Below, piece after piece: positions 15,559-24,000 of a DNA stretch of 64,000 nt. Position 1 is the stretch's first letter; each line of letters starts with the position of its first letter. Made by a program: the position numbers and the translations under genes. Location of the stretch: NCBI GenBank assembly GCA_016218725.1, contig JACRDB010000010.1, positions 1 to 64,000 of the forward strand, in the 5' to 3' direction. Below the pieces are notes generated by a model that was not told the DNA's origin, did no database searches, and worked only from the letters and a program-made list of their open reading frames with translations. Origin of the DNA: Deltaproteobacteria bacterium. Lineage in GTDB: Bacteria > Myxococcota_A > Polyangia > Polyangiales > Ga0077539.

Positions 15559-16520
15559 GGGCCCACAACCTCGACGATGCCCTCCACGGAGCCCTCCGGG
15601 AGCAGCGCCAGGCCCTGCCCGGTGCGCGCCAGCACCGCGAGCGCCGAGGGCATCGGGTCCGTGGTGAAGTCCACCCGCGCCCAGGCCTCGCGCAGGACAG
15701 CGTCGGGCAGCGGCCGGTGTTGCAGCTGCGCCAGGGCCTCGCCCACCTCCCGGCGCCCCGCCTCGGGCTCCCGGCGCAGCCGCGCCACCTCCTCGGTGTG
15801 GGCGCGCAGGAAGCGCAGCACCGTGCCCCTCGCGGCGGCGAGGTACGGCGCCCGCACGGCCACCACGGTGCCCGGGAACGCGCGCCCCGGCCACGCGTCG
15901 CGCTCGTCCAGGAGCCTCACGGCGCCGACCTCGAGCACCGCCCGGGTGGCCCAGGGCTCCGGCAGCCAGGCCCCGTCCACCCCCCCACGGCGGAGCTGGA
16001 GGAGCACGCTCGACGGCGCCATCGGGGTGATGGACACGTCCCCGCCGTACTCCGTGGAGGCGAGGCCCCGCGCCTGCAGGTGCCTCCGGAGCGCGAGGTC
16101 CTGGGAGTTGCCGAGTTGCGGCGAGGCCAGGCGGCGACCCCGCAAGCGGTCCGCGTCCCCGAGGCGCTCGGCCATGCCCACCAGGGACGCCCCACCGGAC
16201 GCGGCGCCGCTCACCACCCTCAGGCCCCGGCCGCGGGTGCGGAGGTACCCGCTCAGGGCCGGCGTGGCGCCCACATACACCACGTCCACGGCCCCGGACA
16301 GGAGCGCGGTGACGGCCTCGGGGCCCGCGGTGAACACCCTCGTCTCCAGCCGGGAGGGCGCCAGGGCCCGGGCGAACCTCCCGGACGTGACGCCCGTCAG
16401 CGCCGGGGCATGCGTGAGGCTGGGGAAATAGCCCACCCGGAGCACCGACGGGTCCGGCGGCGCGCGGCACCCCGCGAACACCAGCGCCACCAGGAGCACC
16501 CGGCGAAGGACCTCGCTCAC
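15555..16520 (-). CDS. ABC transporter substrate-binding lipoprotein (SsuA/TauA/NrtA class)
   Basis: 321 aa, GTG start at 16520 overlapping the permease stop as GTGA. The N-terminus is a lipoprotein signal (LRRVLLVALVFAGC). The mature part fits the NMT1/SsuA-like fold: LRVGYFPSLTHAPAL at the start, AVDVVYVGATPALSGY, then GNSQDLALRRHL and PMAPSSVLLQLRRG. Family members capture alkanesulfonates, taurine, nitrate or thiamine precursors. Linkage with a siroheme reductase across a divergent promoter favours an oxidised sulfur or nitrogen compound. Confidence 0.82.
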   Translation of the reverse strand: MSEVLRRVLLVALVFAGCRAPPDPSVLRVGYFPSLTHAPALTGVTSGRFARALAPSRLETRVFTAGPEAVTALLSGAVDVVYVGATPALSGYLRTRGRGLRVVSGAASGGASLVGMAERLGDADRLRGRRLASPQLGNSQDLALRRHLQARGLASTEYGGDVSITPMAPSSVLLQLRRGGVDGAWLPEPWATRAVLEVGAVRLLDERDAWPGRAFPGTVVAVRAPYLAAARGTVLRFLRAHTEEVARLRREPEAGRREVGEALAQLQHRPLPDAVLREAWARVDFTTDPMPSALAVLARTGQGLALLPEGSVEGIVEVVGP

Positions 16521-17269
16521 GCGCGCTCGAGCCCCCAGAGGCGCCGCACGCGGCCCTCCAGGCGTCCGAAGACGAAGTGGTCGCTGGCGAGCCCCAGGGC
16601 CACGATGACGGCCATCACGGCCAGGACCAGGGCGAGGTCGCCGAGCTCGCGGCCGAGCTCCAGGAGCTGCCCGAGGCCCCCGGAGACATAGAGCAGCTCT
16701 CCGGCCAGGAGCGAGCGCCACGCGAAGGTCCACCCGAGCCTGGCGCCGGAGAGAATCCCCGGGAGGGCCGCGGGGAGCACCACCCGACGCCAGAGGAACC
16801 ACCCCCGGGCGCCCATGGTGCGGGCGGCCCGTAGGAGCACCGGAGGCAGGGCTCGCACCGCGCTCTCCGTGGCCACGGCGATGGAAAGGAGGCTCCCGAG
16901 GACCACCACCACCTGGATGGCCATCTCGCTCAGGCCGAACCACAGGAGCGCGAGCGGCAGCCAGCACACCGAGGGCACCGCCTGGAGGCCCAGCACCACG
17001 GCCCCGAGGGTGTTCTTGACCAGCGCCGAGCGCGCCAGGGCGATCCCCAGGGCGACCCCCACGGTGAGGCTCACCCCGTAGCCCACCAGCAGCCTCGCGA
17101 GGCTCTTGAAGACCGCCCGGTGCAGGAGCCCCGCCCGCGCCGCGCGCAGGAGGGCCGAGGCGACGTCCCCGGGCCCCGGCAGGAGCCACGGCTCCACGCG
17201 CCTAGATGCCGCCGCCCAGGCCCCGAGCAGGATCGCGAGGAAGATCGCTCGCTGCAGGTGTCCACGCAT
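16517..17269 (-). CDS. ABC transporter permease (SsuC/TauC class)
   Basis: 250 aa with about six hydrophobic segments. A binding-protein-dependent permease loop is visible (ARTMGARGWFLWRRVVLPAA), corresponding to the EAA motif that contacts the ATPase. The predicted start lies inside the ATPase gene, giving an overlap of 68 nt, unusually long; a later start is possible but would trim the first membrane helix. It probably forms the transmembrane pore with the ATPase encoded just upstream. Confidence 0.85.
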   Translation of the reverse strand: MRGHLQRAIFLAILLGAWAAASRRVEPWLLPGPGDVASALLRAARAGLLHRAVFKSLARLLVGYGVSLTVGVALGIALARSALVKNTLGAVVLGLQAVPSVCWLPLALLWFGLSEMAIQVVVVLGSLLSIAVATESAVRALPPVLLRAARTMGARGWFLWRRVVLPAALPGILSGARLGWTFAWRSLLAGELLYVSGGLGQLLELGRELGDLALVLAVMAVIVALGLASDHFVFGRLEGRVRRLWGLERA

Positions 17270-18077
17270 CGTCCAGCTCCTCCCGGATGACCTTCTCGAT
17301 CTCGATCTTGAGCTCCCGCTCGACCACGGCGGCCAGGAGGGTCACGTCCCGGTCGTTGGCGCCGCGGGGCCTGGGCAGGTCCACGTCCAAGACGCGCTTG
17401 ACGCGCCCGGGGCGGGTGCCCATGACCACCACCCGGTCCCCGAGGCGCACGGCCTCGCGCACGTTGTGGGTGACGAACACCACCGTGGTGCGGGTGCCGA
17501 GCCACAGCCGCTCCAGCTCCGCGTGGAGCAGGTCCCGGGTCTGGGCGTCCAGCGCGGCGAAGGGCTCGTCCATCAAGAGAATGGCCGGGCGCCCGACGAG
17601 GCACCGCGCCAGCGCCGCCCGCTGGCGCATGCCGCCGGAGACCTCGTGGGGGTGGTGCCCGCGGTAGCGCCACAGGTGCACCGTGCGCAGCATGGCCTCC
17701 ACCCGGCGGTCACGCTCCGCCCGGGGGACCCCCGCCACCTCCAGGGGGAAGGCCACGTTGTCCGCGACGGTGAGCCACGGGAAGAGCGCATGCTCCTGGA
17801 ACATCACCGTGCGGTCGGGCCCGGCCCCGGCGACGGCCTGTCCCGCCACCCGGACCTCGCCCGTGGTGGCGGTCTCCAGGCCCGCGATGAGGTTCAGCAC
17901 CGTGGTCTTCCCGCACCCCGAGGGGCCACACAGACACAAGAACTCCCCCTCGGCCACGGCGAGGTCAATGGCCTGCAGGGCCGCCCCTCCGCCGCCCCAG
18001 ACCTTGGCCACGGCCCCCAGCTCGATCAGCGGGCGACCCCCGGCGCGGCGGTAGGTGTCCTGGGCGGCGTCCAGCAT
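17202..18077 (-). CDS. ABC transporter ATPase (SsuB/TauB/NrtD class)
   Basis: 291 aa from ATG 18077; an in-frame TTG at 18125, 4 nt from the regulator gene, is an alternative start. All ATPase motifs are present: Walker A GPSGCGKTT, Q-loop MFQEHALFPW, signature VSGGMRQRAALAR, Walker B ILLMDEP and H-loop VFVTHN. The C-terminal ~50 residues are rich in Arg/Asp/Glu and match the usual tail of the sulfonate and nitrate importers. It energises uptake through the adjacent permease, with the substrate delivered by the lipoprotein encoded at the end of the operon. Confidence 0.88.
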   Translation of the reverse strand: MLDAAQDTYRRAGGRPLIELGAVAKVWGGGGAALQAIDLAVAEGEFLCLCGPSGCGKTTVLNLIAGLETATTGEVRVAGQAVAGAGPDRTVMFQEHALFPWLTVADNVAFPLEVAGVPRAERDRRVEAMLRTVHLWRYRGHHPHEVSGGMRQRAALARCLVGRPAILLMDEPFAALDAQTRDLLHAELERLWLGTRTTVVFVTHNVREAVRLGDRVVVMGTRPGRVKRVLDVDLPRPRGANDRDVTLLAAVVERELKIEIEKVIREELDDAWTPAASDLPRDPARGLGGGI

Positions 18078-18128
18078 GGTGGAGTTTCTGTCTGGTAGAG
18101 TGAACGATCGTCCCCCCGGGCGCAAGCG

Positions 18129-18779
18129 CTACCGGGCGTAGAGGATCACGTTGAAGTACCGGGCCTCGGTGCGGCCGGGGTTCTCGTAGGCGTGGGGCAC
18201 GTCGGCCTCGAAGTACACCGAGTCCCCGGCGGTGAGGTCGTAGACCTCGTCCCCCACGCGCAGCCGCAGGACGCCGGTGAGCACCGTGAGGCTCTCGCAG
18301 GTGCCCCGGGCGTGGGGCTCGCTGCGGGCCAGGCCCCGGCCCGCCAGGCGCAGCTCGTAGCACTCCACCAGCGGCGAGGCCCCCGCGGGGGTCAGCGGCC
18401 GGGACTCCAGCCTCCCGTCCACCGAGCGCAGCACCTGGGCGTCCCCGCGGCGCAGGACCCTCACCCGCTCGACCCCCTCCTCGCCCAGGAGCGCGGAGAA
18501 GGGCACCCCGAGGCCCGCGGAGATCTTCCACAGGATCGCGATGGTGGGGTTGGTCTTGCACGTCTCCACCTGCGACAGCGTGGCCCGGGACACCCCGCTG
18601 CGGGCCGCCAGGTCGTCCAGCGAGAGGTCCCTCGCCTTGCGCAGCGCCCGGAGGTTGTCCGCCACCCGGCGGGTGAGCTCCGCCGCCCCGAGCTCGTCCC
18701 CCTCCTCCCCGGCGCAGCCCCCAAAGGGCGCCTCCGGGGCCTCCGGGAGGGGGTTTGACATCCTGGCGGACTTTGCCAT
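18129..18779 (-). CDS. XRE-family transcriptional regulator with C-terminal cupin sensor
   Basis: 216 aa from ATG 18779; an alternative ATG is at 18761. The longer frame to 18878 would run through the promoter region and was rejected. Residues ~35-95 are a helix-turn-helix (DLSLDDLAARSGVSRATLSQVE), and the C-terminal half is a cupin barrel (LTVLTGVLRLRVGDEVYDL, then GDSVYFEADVPHAYEN). Proteins of this design repress or activate adjacent transport and catabolic genes in response to a small ligand. It heads the ABC importer operon and is divergent from the reductase genes, so it may control both. The nearby GTATACACC motif is a candidate operator. Confidence 0.87.
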   Translation of the reverse strand: MAKSARMSNPLPEAPEAPFGGCAGEEGDELGAAELTRRVADNLRALRKARDLSLDDLAARSGVSRATLSQVETCKTNPTIAILWKISAGLGVPFSALLGEEGVERVRVLRRGDAQVLRSVDGRLESRPLTPAGASPLVECYELRLAGRGLARSEPHARGTCESLTVLTGVLRLRVGDEVYDLTAGDSVYFEADVPHAYENPGRTEARYFNVILYAR

Positions 18780-18819
18780 AGTGAATTTGTCTCCAATCGG
18801 GTGGAACCCGTAGGACCTA

Positions 18820-18828
18820 GTATACACC
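18820..18828 (+). promoter_or_regulatory. GTATACACC half-site in divergent promoter region
   Basis: The nine bases at 18820-18828 are identical to one arm of the perfect palindrome at 21026-21044. They lie 41 bp upstream of the XRE-cupin start and 58 bp upstream of the divergent APS-kinase-like frame, a plausible spot for an operator. Only two occurrences were noticed, so this is suggestive. Confidence 0.3.
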
Positions 18829-18886
18829 CCCTGCGGTCCCCCGGCGACGCTCTTGTGGTCCCCTCCGCTCACTCTCAAAGGCTCCG

Positions 18887-19414
18887 ATGGCCCTGACGAG
18901 CTCTCCTCACCGCGGCGCGACCCTGTGGCTCACGGGGCCCTCGGAGGCCACCGAGCCGGTGGCGCGGGGGCTCGCGGCGTGGCTCCTCGCGCGGGGCGCC
19001 AGGGTGGAGCTCCTGGCCGGGGAGGCGCTCCGGGCGAGGCTCTATCCCGAGCTCGGGGACTCGCCCGAGGACCGGGCCGAGGCCGCCCGGAGGGTGAGCC
19101 TCCTGGCGCGGGTGCTCGCCCGCAACGGCGTGCTGGTCGTGTGCTGCGCGCCCCCCCCGCCCGAGGGAGGCGCCCGGGAGAGCGCCTCGCCGGCGGTGAC
19201 CCTCCTGGTACAAGACCGCGGCGCAGGCCGCCCGCTCGAACCCCTCCGCCCGACGAGGGCGGACCCCACCCTCCGGATGTCGCCATGCATGCCCCCAACG
19301 CCCCGCTCCTCCCGCGCTTCAGCGACGCGCGGGACATTGATGAATTCCTCGAGGTCCTCGGCCGCTTCGAGCGGGGGGAGCTCTCCAGCGATGCGTTCCG
19401 GAAGTTCCGCCTGA
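18887..19414 (+). pseudogene. APS-kinase (CysC)-like remnant lacking the P-loop
   Basis: 175 codons. Residues ~10-95 follow adenylylsulfate kinase order: a first strand (GATLWLTGPSEATEP), a helix and strand ending ARGARVELLAGEALR, then LGDSPEDRAEAARRVSLLARVLARNGVLVV. In active CysC the first segment contains the ATP-binding GxxxxGK(S/T); here the Gly-Lys is absent. After about residue 100 the family resemblance stops, and the frame continues for 130 nt inside the reductase gene as Ser/Arg-rich text. It is therefore either a decayed cysC or a short non-catalytic protein. It lies in the expected place for sulfate assimilation, directly before the siroheme reductase. Confidence 0.55.
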
Positions 19415-21024
19415 CGCGCGGGGTCTACGGCCAGCGCCAGGAGGGCGTGCAGATGCTCCGGGTGAAGGTCCCCCAGGGGGTGCTCTTCCCCGCGGCGCTG
19501 GAGGCCCTCGGCGCCGTGGCGGAGGACGTGGGGCACGGCCTGGGGCACGTCACCACCCGGCAGAACCTGCAGTTCCATTTCATCCCGATGGCCGAAATGG
19601 AACGCGCCCTGCGCGCGCTGGACGCCGCGGGCCTGACCACCCGGGAGGCCTGCGGCAACACCGTGCGCAACGTCACCGCATGCCCCTTCGCGGGCGTGCA
19701 CACCGCGGAGACCTTCGACGTGGCCCCGTACGGCGAGGCCCTCACGCGGTACTTCCTCCGGCAGCCCTGGGCCGGGGACCTGCCGCGCAAATTCAAGATC
19801 GCCCTCTCCTGCGGGGGGAGCGCCGGGGACTGCGCCTACGGCGCCATCAACGACGTGGGGCTCGTCGCCCGCGTCCGGGACGGGGCGCGGGGCTTCCAGC
19901 TCCTGGCCGCGGGGGGGCTGTCCACCTCGCCGCAGGCGGCGCTGGAGCTCGACCCCTTCCTCCCGGTGGAGCGCGCTCACCTGGCCTGCGAGGCCCTGGT
20001 CCGGCTCTTTGACCGCACGGGCAACCGAGAGAACAAGCACCGGGCGCGGCTCAAGTACGTGCTCCGCAGGCTCGGCCCGGAGGGCTTCCGCCGCGCCTTC
20101 CGCGAGGAGTTCGACCAGGCCCTGGCGCGCTCCACGGGGCCCCTGGAGCTCCCGCCGGAGCGGGTGGAGCTGCCCCCGGCGCCGCGCTCGCAGGCCACGG
20201 AGCTGCGCGCCGAGGGGTACCTCCCCTGGCGGGCGTCCAACACCTTCGCCCAGCCCCAGGAGGGCTACGCCGTGGCCGTGCTGCGCCTGCCCCTCGGGGC
20301 CGTGACGGCCGCGCAGCTCCGGGGCCTCGCGTCCCTGTGCCAGACCTACGCCGACGGCGCCGTGCGCACCACCCTGGACCAGAACCTGGCCCTCAGGTAC
20401 GTGCCCGTGGCGCGCCTCCCGGCCCTGCACCGCGCCTTGAAGGACCTCTGGCTCGCCCAGCCCGGCGCCCGCACGGTGAGCGACGTCACCTCCTGCCCCG
20501 GGGCCGAGAGCTGCAACCTCGCGGTGACCTCCTCCCGCGCCGTGGCCGCGGCCATCACCGCGCGGCTGGAGACCGACCCCGCCCTCGCGGAGCTGGTGGC
20601 CGCCGCGAGGGCCACGGTGATCAAGCTCTCCGGGTGCCCGAACTCCTGCGGGCAGCACCACATCGCCGACCTGGGCTTCCACGGCGCCGCCCGCAAGGTC
20701 GGGGACCGCACCGCGCCGGTCTACCAGCTCCACCTCGGCGGCGGCGTGGATGAGCGCGGAGCCCGCTTCGGCCGCCAGGTGGTCAAGCTCCCCGCGAAGC
20801 GCCTCCCGGAGGCCGTCGCCCGGCTCCTCGGGCTCTACGCCCGCGAGCGCGAGGGCTCCGAGGCCCCCTCGCGCTTCTTCGAGCGCGTCGCCGAGGCCCG
20901 GGTGCTCGCCGCCCTGGGGGACCTCGCGACGCTCGACGCCCGCACCCCCGACGAGGACTTCCTCGACGTCGGCGAGGACACCGGCTTCAAGGTCTCCATC
21001 GGCGCCGGGGAGTGCGCCGCGTAG
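19285..21024 (+). CDS. Siroheme/4Fe-4S sulfite or nitrite reductase
   Basis: 579 aa, ATG 19285. The fold is the duplicated sulfite/nitrite reductase type: first half with VTTRQNLQFHF, NTVRNVTACPFAGV and YGAINDVGLVARV; second half with TTLDQNLALRYVP. The cluster and siroheme ligands are intact as CPGAESC and CPNSC (C-x5-C and C-x3-C), with LSGCPNSCGQHHIADLGF. The enzyme reduces sulfite to sulfide or nitrite to ammonia with six electrons, usually from ferredoxin. No flavoprotein domain is fused, so the convergent 1229-aa flavo-iron-sulfur protein is a candidate donor. Sulfite versus nitrite cannot be settled by eye; the APS-kinase-like neighbour favours sulfite. Confidence 0.87.
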   Translation: MHAPNAPLLPRFSDARDIDEFLEVLGRFERGELSSDAFRKFRLTRGVYGQRQEGVQMLRVKVPQGVLFPAALEALGAVAEDVGHGLGHVTTRQNLQFHFIPMAEMERALRALDAAGLTTREACGNTVRNVTACPFAGVHTAETFDVAPYGEALTRYFLRQPWAGDLPRKFKIALSCGGSAGDCAYGAINDVGLVARVRDGARGFQLLAAGGLSTSPQAALELDPFLPVERAHLACEALVRLFDRTGNRENKHRARLKYVLRRLGPEGFRRAFREEFDQALARSTGPLELPPERVELPPAPRSQATELRAEGYLPWRASNTFAQPQEGYAVAVLRLPLGAVTAAQLRGLASLCQTYADGAVRTTLDQNLALRYVPVARLPALHRALKDLWLAQPGARTVSDVTSCPGAESCNLAVTSSRAVAAAITARLETDPALAELVAAARATVIKLSGCPNSCGQHHIADLGFHGAARKVGDRTAPVYQLHLGGGVDERGARFGRQVVKLPAKRLPEAVARLLGLYAREREGSEAPSRFFERVAEARVLAALGDLATLDARTPDEDFLDVGEDTGFKVSIGAGECAA

Positions 21025-21025
21025 A

Positions 21026-21044
21026 GGTATACACCGTGTATACC
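21026..21044. promoter_or_regulatory. Perfect 9-1-9 palindrome between convergent genes
   Basis: GGTATACAC-C-GTGTATACC nearly fills the 21-bp gap between the reductase stop and the oxidoreductase stop. As RNA it would form an 8-bp hairpin with a 3-nt loop on either strand, which could act as a bidirectional terminator although no T-run follows. As DNA it is a textbook dimer-binding site, and one arm recurs in the promoter region at 18820. Confidence 0.45.
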
Positions 21045-21045
21045 C

Positions 21046-24000
21046 TTACGCGCGCCTGAGGTCCGAGAGCTTGAGGAGGCGCTCCAGCCACAGGGCGGAC
21101 TGCTTCTCCTGGACGCTGGCCTGGCGGAGTCGATCGTTGAGGAAGGTGAAGTCCACCCGGTCGAGCTCCTGGTCCTGGTTGAAGCAGGTGAACACGATGG
21201 AGGCCTTGCCCGTCTTCGGGTCCACAAGGCGCTGGAGGCACTGGGCGCAGATCTCCTTCATCATGCACTGCATGGGCGAGTTGATGCTCCCCAGGGCCAC
21301 GTGGTCCTTCCGGGTGAAGCGCTTGAGCACGCCGTGGCGGGCCCTGCCCACGGCGGCCATCATGCGGTCCGAGCCGATCACGATCCAGCGGGAGCAGTCC
21401 TCCAGCTTGACCCGCGTGGGCCCGAGCTCCCCGCGGGCGTAGGCCCCCAGGGACTCCACGATGTTGCCCACGAAGGCCAGGTCCCCGGGCCTGCGGGGCG
21501 TGAGCATGGGACCGACATCACTGGACCACACCACCTGGTCGGCGCTGGCCTCGATGTCCTCCTGGTGGAAGAGGTCCCCGGGGTTCTTGTAGCCCGCGAA
21601 GTACACCACCTCGCAGCCGTGGGCCTTCAGGGCCTTGCCGATGGAGAAGAGCACCGCGTTGCCGAGGCCCCCGCCGCAGAGCACCACGTTCTCCCCGCGG
21701 GGGATCTCCGTGGGCGCGCCCGTCGGGCCCATCACCACCACGCGCTCGCCCGGGCGCAGGACCGCGCACAGCCGCGAGCTGGCGCCCATCTCCAGCACGA
21801 TCATCGACAGGAGCCCGCGCGCCGGGTCCGTCCAGGCGCCGGTGAGGGCCAGGCCCTCCATGGCCAGGCGGGTGCCCTCCAGCACCGGCGCGTCGCTCTC
21901 GTAGTTCTGGAGCCGGTAGAACTGCCCCGGGCGGAATTTCCGCGCGGCCAGCGGGGCCTGTACCACTACCTCCACGATGGTCGGGGTGAGCCTCCGGACC
22001 TCGGTCACCCTGGCCGTGAGCTCATGGTCCACCGAGGCCCGGAAGCGCGCCCAGGCCTCGTCCCGCGCGGGCTGCTCGCCCGGGTCCAGCGCGCCGAGCT
22101 CCGGGGCGAAGGCCCTCACCACGTGGGCGTGGCCGTCCTTGGCGCTGGCCATGGCCTTGACCACGCTCCCGGCGTACACCGGGTGGTTGTCGCCGTAGAA
22201 GCTCACGGTCTGCCCCGCGGGCCCGAGGTACGACGTGAAGAAGCCCTGAGGGTCCCGCACCAGGGTGGTCCTCCCCGCCTCGTCCCGCTCCAGCCGGTGC
22301 TGCACGAAGGCCCTGGTCTTCGGGTCCATGGCGAAGGTCCCCGGCTGCTCGCGCTCGTACGTCACGTTGGGCGCGGTGCCCGCGGCGACGCACACCGTGC
22401 GGGCGGGGAGCTCCAGGAGCTCGCCGGTGGGGACGAGCTTGCCGTCGCGCACCTCCATGCGGTCGAACACCAGCGCGCGCACCGCGCCGTGGGCGTCCGC
22501 GAGGGCCTCCCGAGGGGACACCCGCTCGACGAAGGTCACGCCCTCCTCCAGGGCCTTCTCGACCTCCTCATGGTTGAGCCTGTACGCGGGGGACTCGTGG
22601 AGGGTCCGGCGGTACGCCAGGGTCACGCCCCCGAAGCGCTCCAGGAGGGCGTTGAAGCGCGGGGTCCTGCCCTCGCGCCGGGCCCGGTCGCGCTCCTCGC
22701 GCACCTCCCGGGCGTGGCCCAGGGCCTCCTTGAGCACCTCCAGCTCCTCCGGGTCGTAGCCGCGCCAGACCTGCTCGCCGAGCTCCCGGGCGAGGACCTC
22801 GTGGCGCGCCAGGAGCTTCTCCACCTGGACGATGTAGTACGCGCGCAGCTCCGTGGCCGTATCAATGGCCGTGAGGCCTCCGCCGATGACCACCGCCGGG
22901 AGGCGCACCGAGAGGTTGGCCAGGGAGCTTCTCTTGTAGGCCCCGGTGAGCTGCAGGGCCATGAGGAAATCCGACGCCTGGCGGATGCCCCGCAGGAGCC
23001 CGTTGGGGATGTCCACCAGCGTGGGGCGCCCCGCCCCGGCGGCGATGGCCACGTGGTGGAACCCCAGCGCCCAGGCGTCCGTGAGGTCCATGGTGCCGCC
23101 GAAGCGCACCCCGCCGTGGACCGCGAAGCGCTCTCGCCGGGCCAGCGTGAGGTAGAGCGCCAGGAGGAAGTTCTTGTCCCAGCGCACGGTGATGCCGTAC
23201 TCGCTCACGCCGCCGAAGCCGAGGCCCACGCGCTCGTCGAGCTCGACGTAGTGGTCCCTCGCGCGCTCCAGCGGGCCCTCGACGAGGTGGGCGGGGAGCG
23301 GCTCGACCTTGAGCCCGTCGATGCCCACGACGCCGAAGCCCTCGTTGAGGAGGTACTGCGCCAGGGTGTAGCCCGCGGGCCCGAGGCCCACCAGGAGCAC
23401 GTTCCTGCCGTTGTACGGCAGCGCGTACGGGCGCCCCGCCCGCAGGGGGTTCCAGCGCGTGAGGAGGTCGTACACCTCGAAGCCCCAGCGCAGCCCGAGC
23501 ACGTCCGTCAGGATGCTCGTCTCGATCTGCGGGATGTTCACCGGCTCCTGCTTCTGGTAGATGCAGGCCTTCATGCAGTCGTTGCAGATCCGGTGGCCCG
23601 TGCCCGGGAGCATCGGGTTGTCCACCATGATCACCGCCAGCGCCGCCAGGGAGTCCCCGTCCCGCTTGAGGTAGTGCGCCTCGGAGATCTTCTCGTCGAG
23701 GGGGCAGCCCGCGAGCGGGATCCCGAGGGCGTTGGCCTTCACGCCCCCGTCCTTGCCGTGGAGCCCCTTGGAGCAGCTGTCCTTGTCGCGGTCGTGGCAG
23801 TAGATGCAGTAGTCCACCTCGGACAGCACCTCGCGCTCGGCCATCCTGCGGTCCGTGAGGGAGAAGCCGTCGCGCTCCCGGAGGTGGTGTGCCAGGGTCA
23901 TCGCCTCGGGGAGCTCCGGGCGGGACCGCTTGAGCGGCACAAGTTGTTGAAAATCAAGGGTTTTTGGCTGCTTGAGGGACACCCACCGGGGGTCGAAGCG

